In this document: piece after piece, positions 62,291 through 64,000 of the stretch | Layout: each line of letters starts with the position of its first letter | How positions within the stretch are numbered: position 1 is the stretch's first letter | From: Priapulus caudatus | Lineage: Eukaryota; Priapulida; Priapulimorpha; Priapulimorphida; Priapulidae | Length of the DNA stretch: 64,000 nucleotides | Direction: 5' to 3' | NCBI RefSeq assembly: GCF_000485595.1 | Contig: NW_014577129.1 | Coordinates: 447,094-511,093 of the forward strand | Notes under the pieces: generated by a model | The model's database searches: none | The model's input: only the letters and a program-made list of their open reading frames with translations | Told to the model about the DNA's origin: nothing | Translations under genes and position numbers: made by a program

Positions 62291-64000
62291 TGTAAAGTAA
62301 TGTTGAGTGCCGTGCGAATGAGCCGTGCGTGCGCAAGAGCATGATGTGTTGATAATGCGTCAGCCCACGACTGTGAAAATATTGCGAAACTATTTAATTT
62401 GCGGCATGATGAATAATAATATTGAAATTAGGTATGAAATACTGCTAAACGAATGCAATGTTACTCTTGCGAATAAATACAGGCATAGCTGACGACATTC
62501 GTGTGAGGCACATGGAATGAACAGTGAATAAAAGCTACTTACAAACTAGTAAGTCTACCAGGCCTAAGTAAATTAATTAAATTAATTAGATTAATTTCTT
62601 AATTAATTTAATAACATTAGCTTGCCCTACACTAGTTGTTTGGATGATTGTCAGTTCACAAGAAACACACACACTAAGGAGTTCAGAACCTTTTCCGTTT
62701 GTTATATGAAAAAGCTCAAAAAGAGTTATATCACATCCATAGATTAATTATATCTGTGTTAAGACATGGCATATCCAAAATACCGGCTCTACAATCTAGA
62801 CGAGTGCCGCATTTAGTAATTAGTGACTAGGAGATACGAGAATATCTAACGTAAAGCTACTAATTATCGGACCACTGGATTGAATGATGATGTATGCAGC
62901 GTGTGACCAGTGCGATACTGCGGAAGGCCACGAACTTAAGAAACGACAAAAGCAACACCTGGAAACAGGCGAGCATACAAGACGCAAGTAGCTATGCATG
63001 CAGTTAAATGAGTGACAATGATCCAAACCTTGTCGCACGAGCAAGGAAAATATGAAGCTACAAAATGTATTGATGTCTCAACGAATAGTTTGAAAGAAAC
63101 GTTCCGTCAGAAAGTCAAGAAACACGTTTTCGGGACCTCTACAAGCCAACTGTTATTAGAGAACGTTACTACATAAGACTGAGAATAATGTTCTGGCAAG
63201 CACTAACACACCGATACTAAAAGAACAAACCAGTTAAACTCACGACATCATTTCTAACTGAGAAGGAACATACTTTAGTTAGAGAAACACTGGGCAAAAG
63301 CTCCTTGTGATACTGCTTCACTCACTCGTCTTCAATTATTATGAGAACTTTGTTAATTTATACTTGATTGCGAGAAGCAACGCTGCGCAGAATAATGAAT
63401 ACCTTTAAAATTGTAATAGTCACGGTGAGTAAATTAAGCTGATTGAATTGCATTGAAATTAAGTGAATTGAGGATACACCGACGCATTGAATGGCACGCA
63501 CATTGTTGAGGAAGAGCGCCCAATAGATGCGCGGGCCACCGACCGATAAACCAAGTTTGATTTGCATGCGTGCTTCCTTGAAAACCGACCCAGAATAATG
63601 TTGTGTTTACAGAACGCGATGCGAATAGAATCATGTATTTTCCTATGTTCATATATAGAATCAAGTGCAAATATTAACTGATAAGAATCTTTGAATTGAC
63701 AACGACCCTATATAGTTGAAATTCTAATGAAGATGGCGGTCCCACGTATCCGAAAAATAATGATAATGTCAGAAAAAATGTTGCACTGGGTTCATTGAAC
63801 TTTGGGCGCCGAAACCGATAATCGGTTGGTTAAAGAGCGATTTGCAAAGATGCGGAATTGTGATTTCTATGTTGAATATGCTGTAAGCTGAAATATAAAT
63901 GATAATGGATTTGAAGTGGGAAAAATCGGCCCGACGACGGCATCTTGGACTATAAATTGGGGATCGATTTTCTGTGTTGTGTGTGTGTGTTGTGTGTGTT
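62291..64000. other. Stretch without recognised gene
   Basis: AT-rich, short ORFs only. The longest minus-strand ORFs at 63358-63670 show no family pattern. Ends in a TG-rich patch at the window edge. Confidence 0.45.

Overview
The window is animal nuclear DNA, most likely from a non-vertebrate (probably marine) metazoan. It has intron-rich genes with GT-AG introns, a very high load of microsatellites, short inverted-repeat transposons, and many interstitial TTAGGG arrays. TTAGGG-type repeats argue against most insects. A gustatory-receptor-like 7TM gene argues against a vertebrate. I cannot name the species.

Four genes can be supported. (1) 59-2101, minus strand: a gustatory-receptor-like 7TM gene cut by the left edge. 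(2) 13594-21486, plus strand: a complete 13-exon dynactin subunit 4 (DCTN4) gene coding for 456 residues. (3) 25340-27709, minus strand: the 3' half or more of a gene with an HspQ/YccV (hemimethylated-DNA-binding-like) domain, tail to tail with DCTN4. (4) 36264-49639, plus strand: a fatty-acid amide hydrolase 2-like gene whose nine exons code for 543 residues. Its exon 1 (40014-40235) lies downstream of exons 2-4 (36264-38104). Indel-ridden second copies of exon 1 (33.9 kb) and exons 2-4 (42.3-44.2 kb) are also present. This pattern is best explained by two contigs placed in swapped order with the flanking gaps filled by raw long-read sequence.

Between and inside the genes lie many short elements. 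They include two hAT-type insertions with perfect 8-bp target duplications (4788-6266, 24162-24794), TTAA-flanked foldback elements in DCTN4 introns (one carrying a P2RX7-ballast-like zinc protein), a small hairpin family with ATATCAGGAGT ends, and several inverted-repeat elements with unrelated ends whose centre is a telomere-like TTAGGG array. Alternating purine-pyrimidine minisatellites built on GTACACG/GTGCACG units occur at 10.66-11.08 kb and in DCTN4 intron 7. The right 14 kb (50-64 kb) has no recognisable gene apart from a weak candidate signal-peptide exon at 61017-61068. It is dominated by foldback elements and simple repeats. A 25-N gap lies at 53679-53703 and single Ns at 4573 and 8702.
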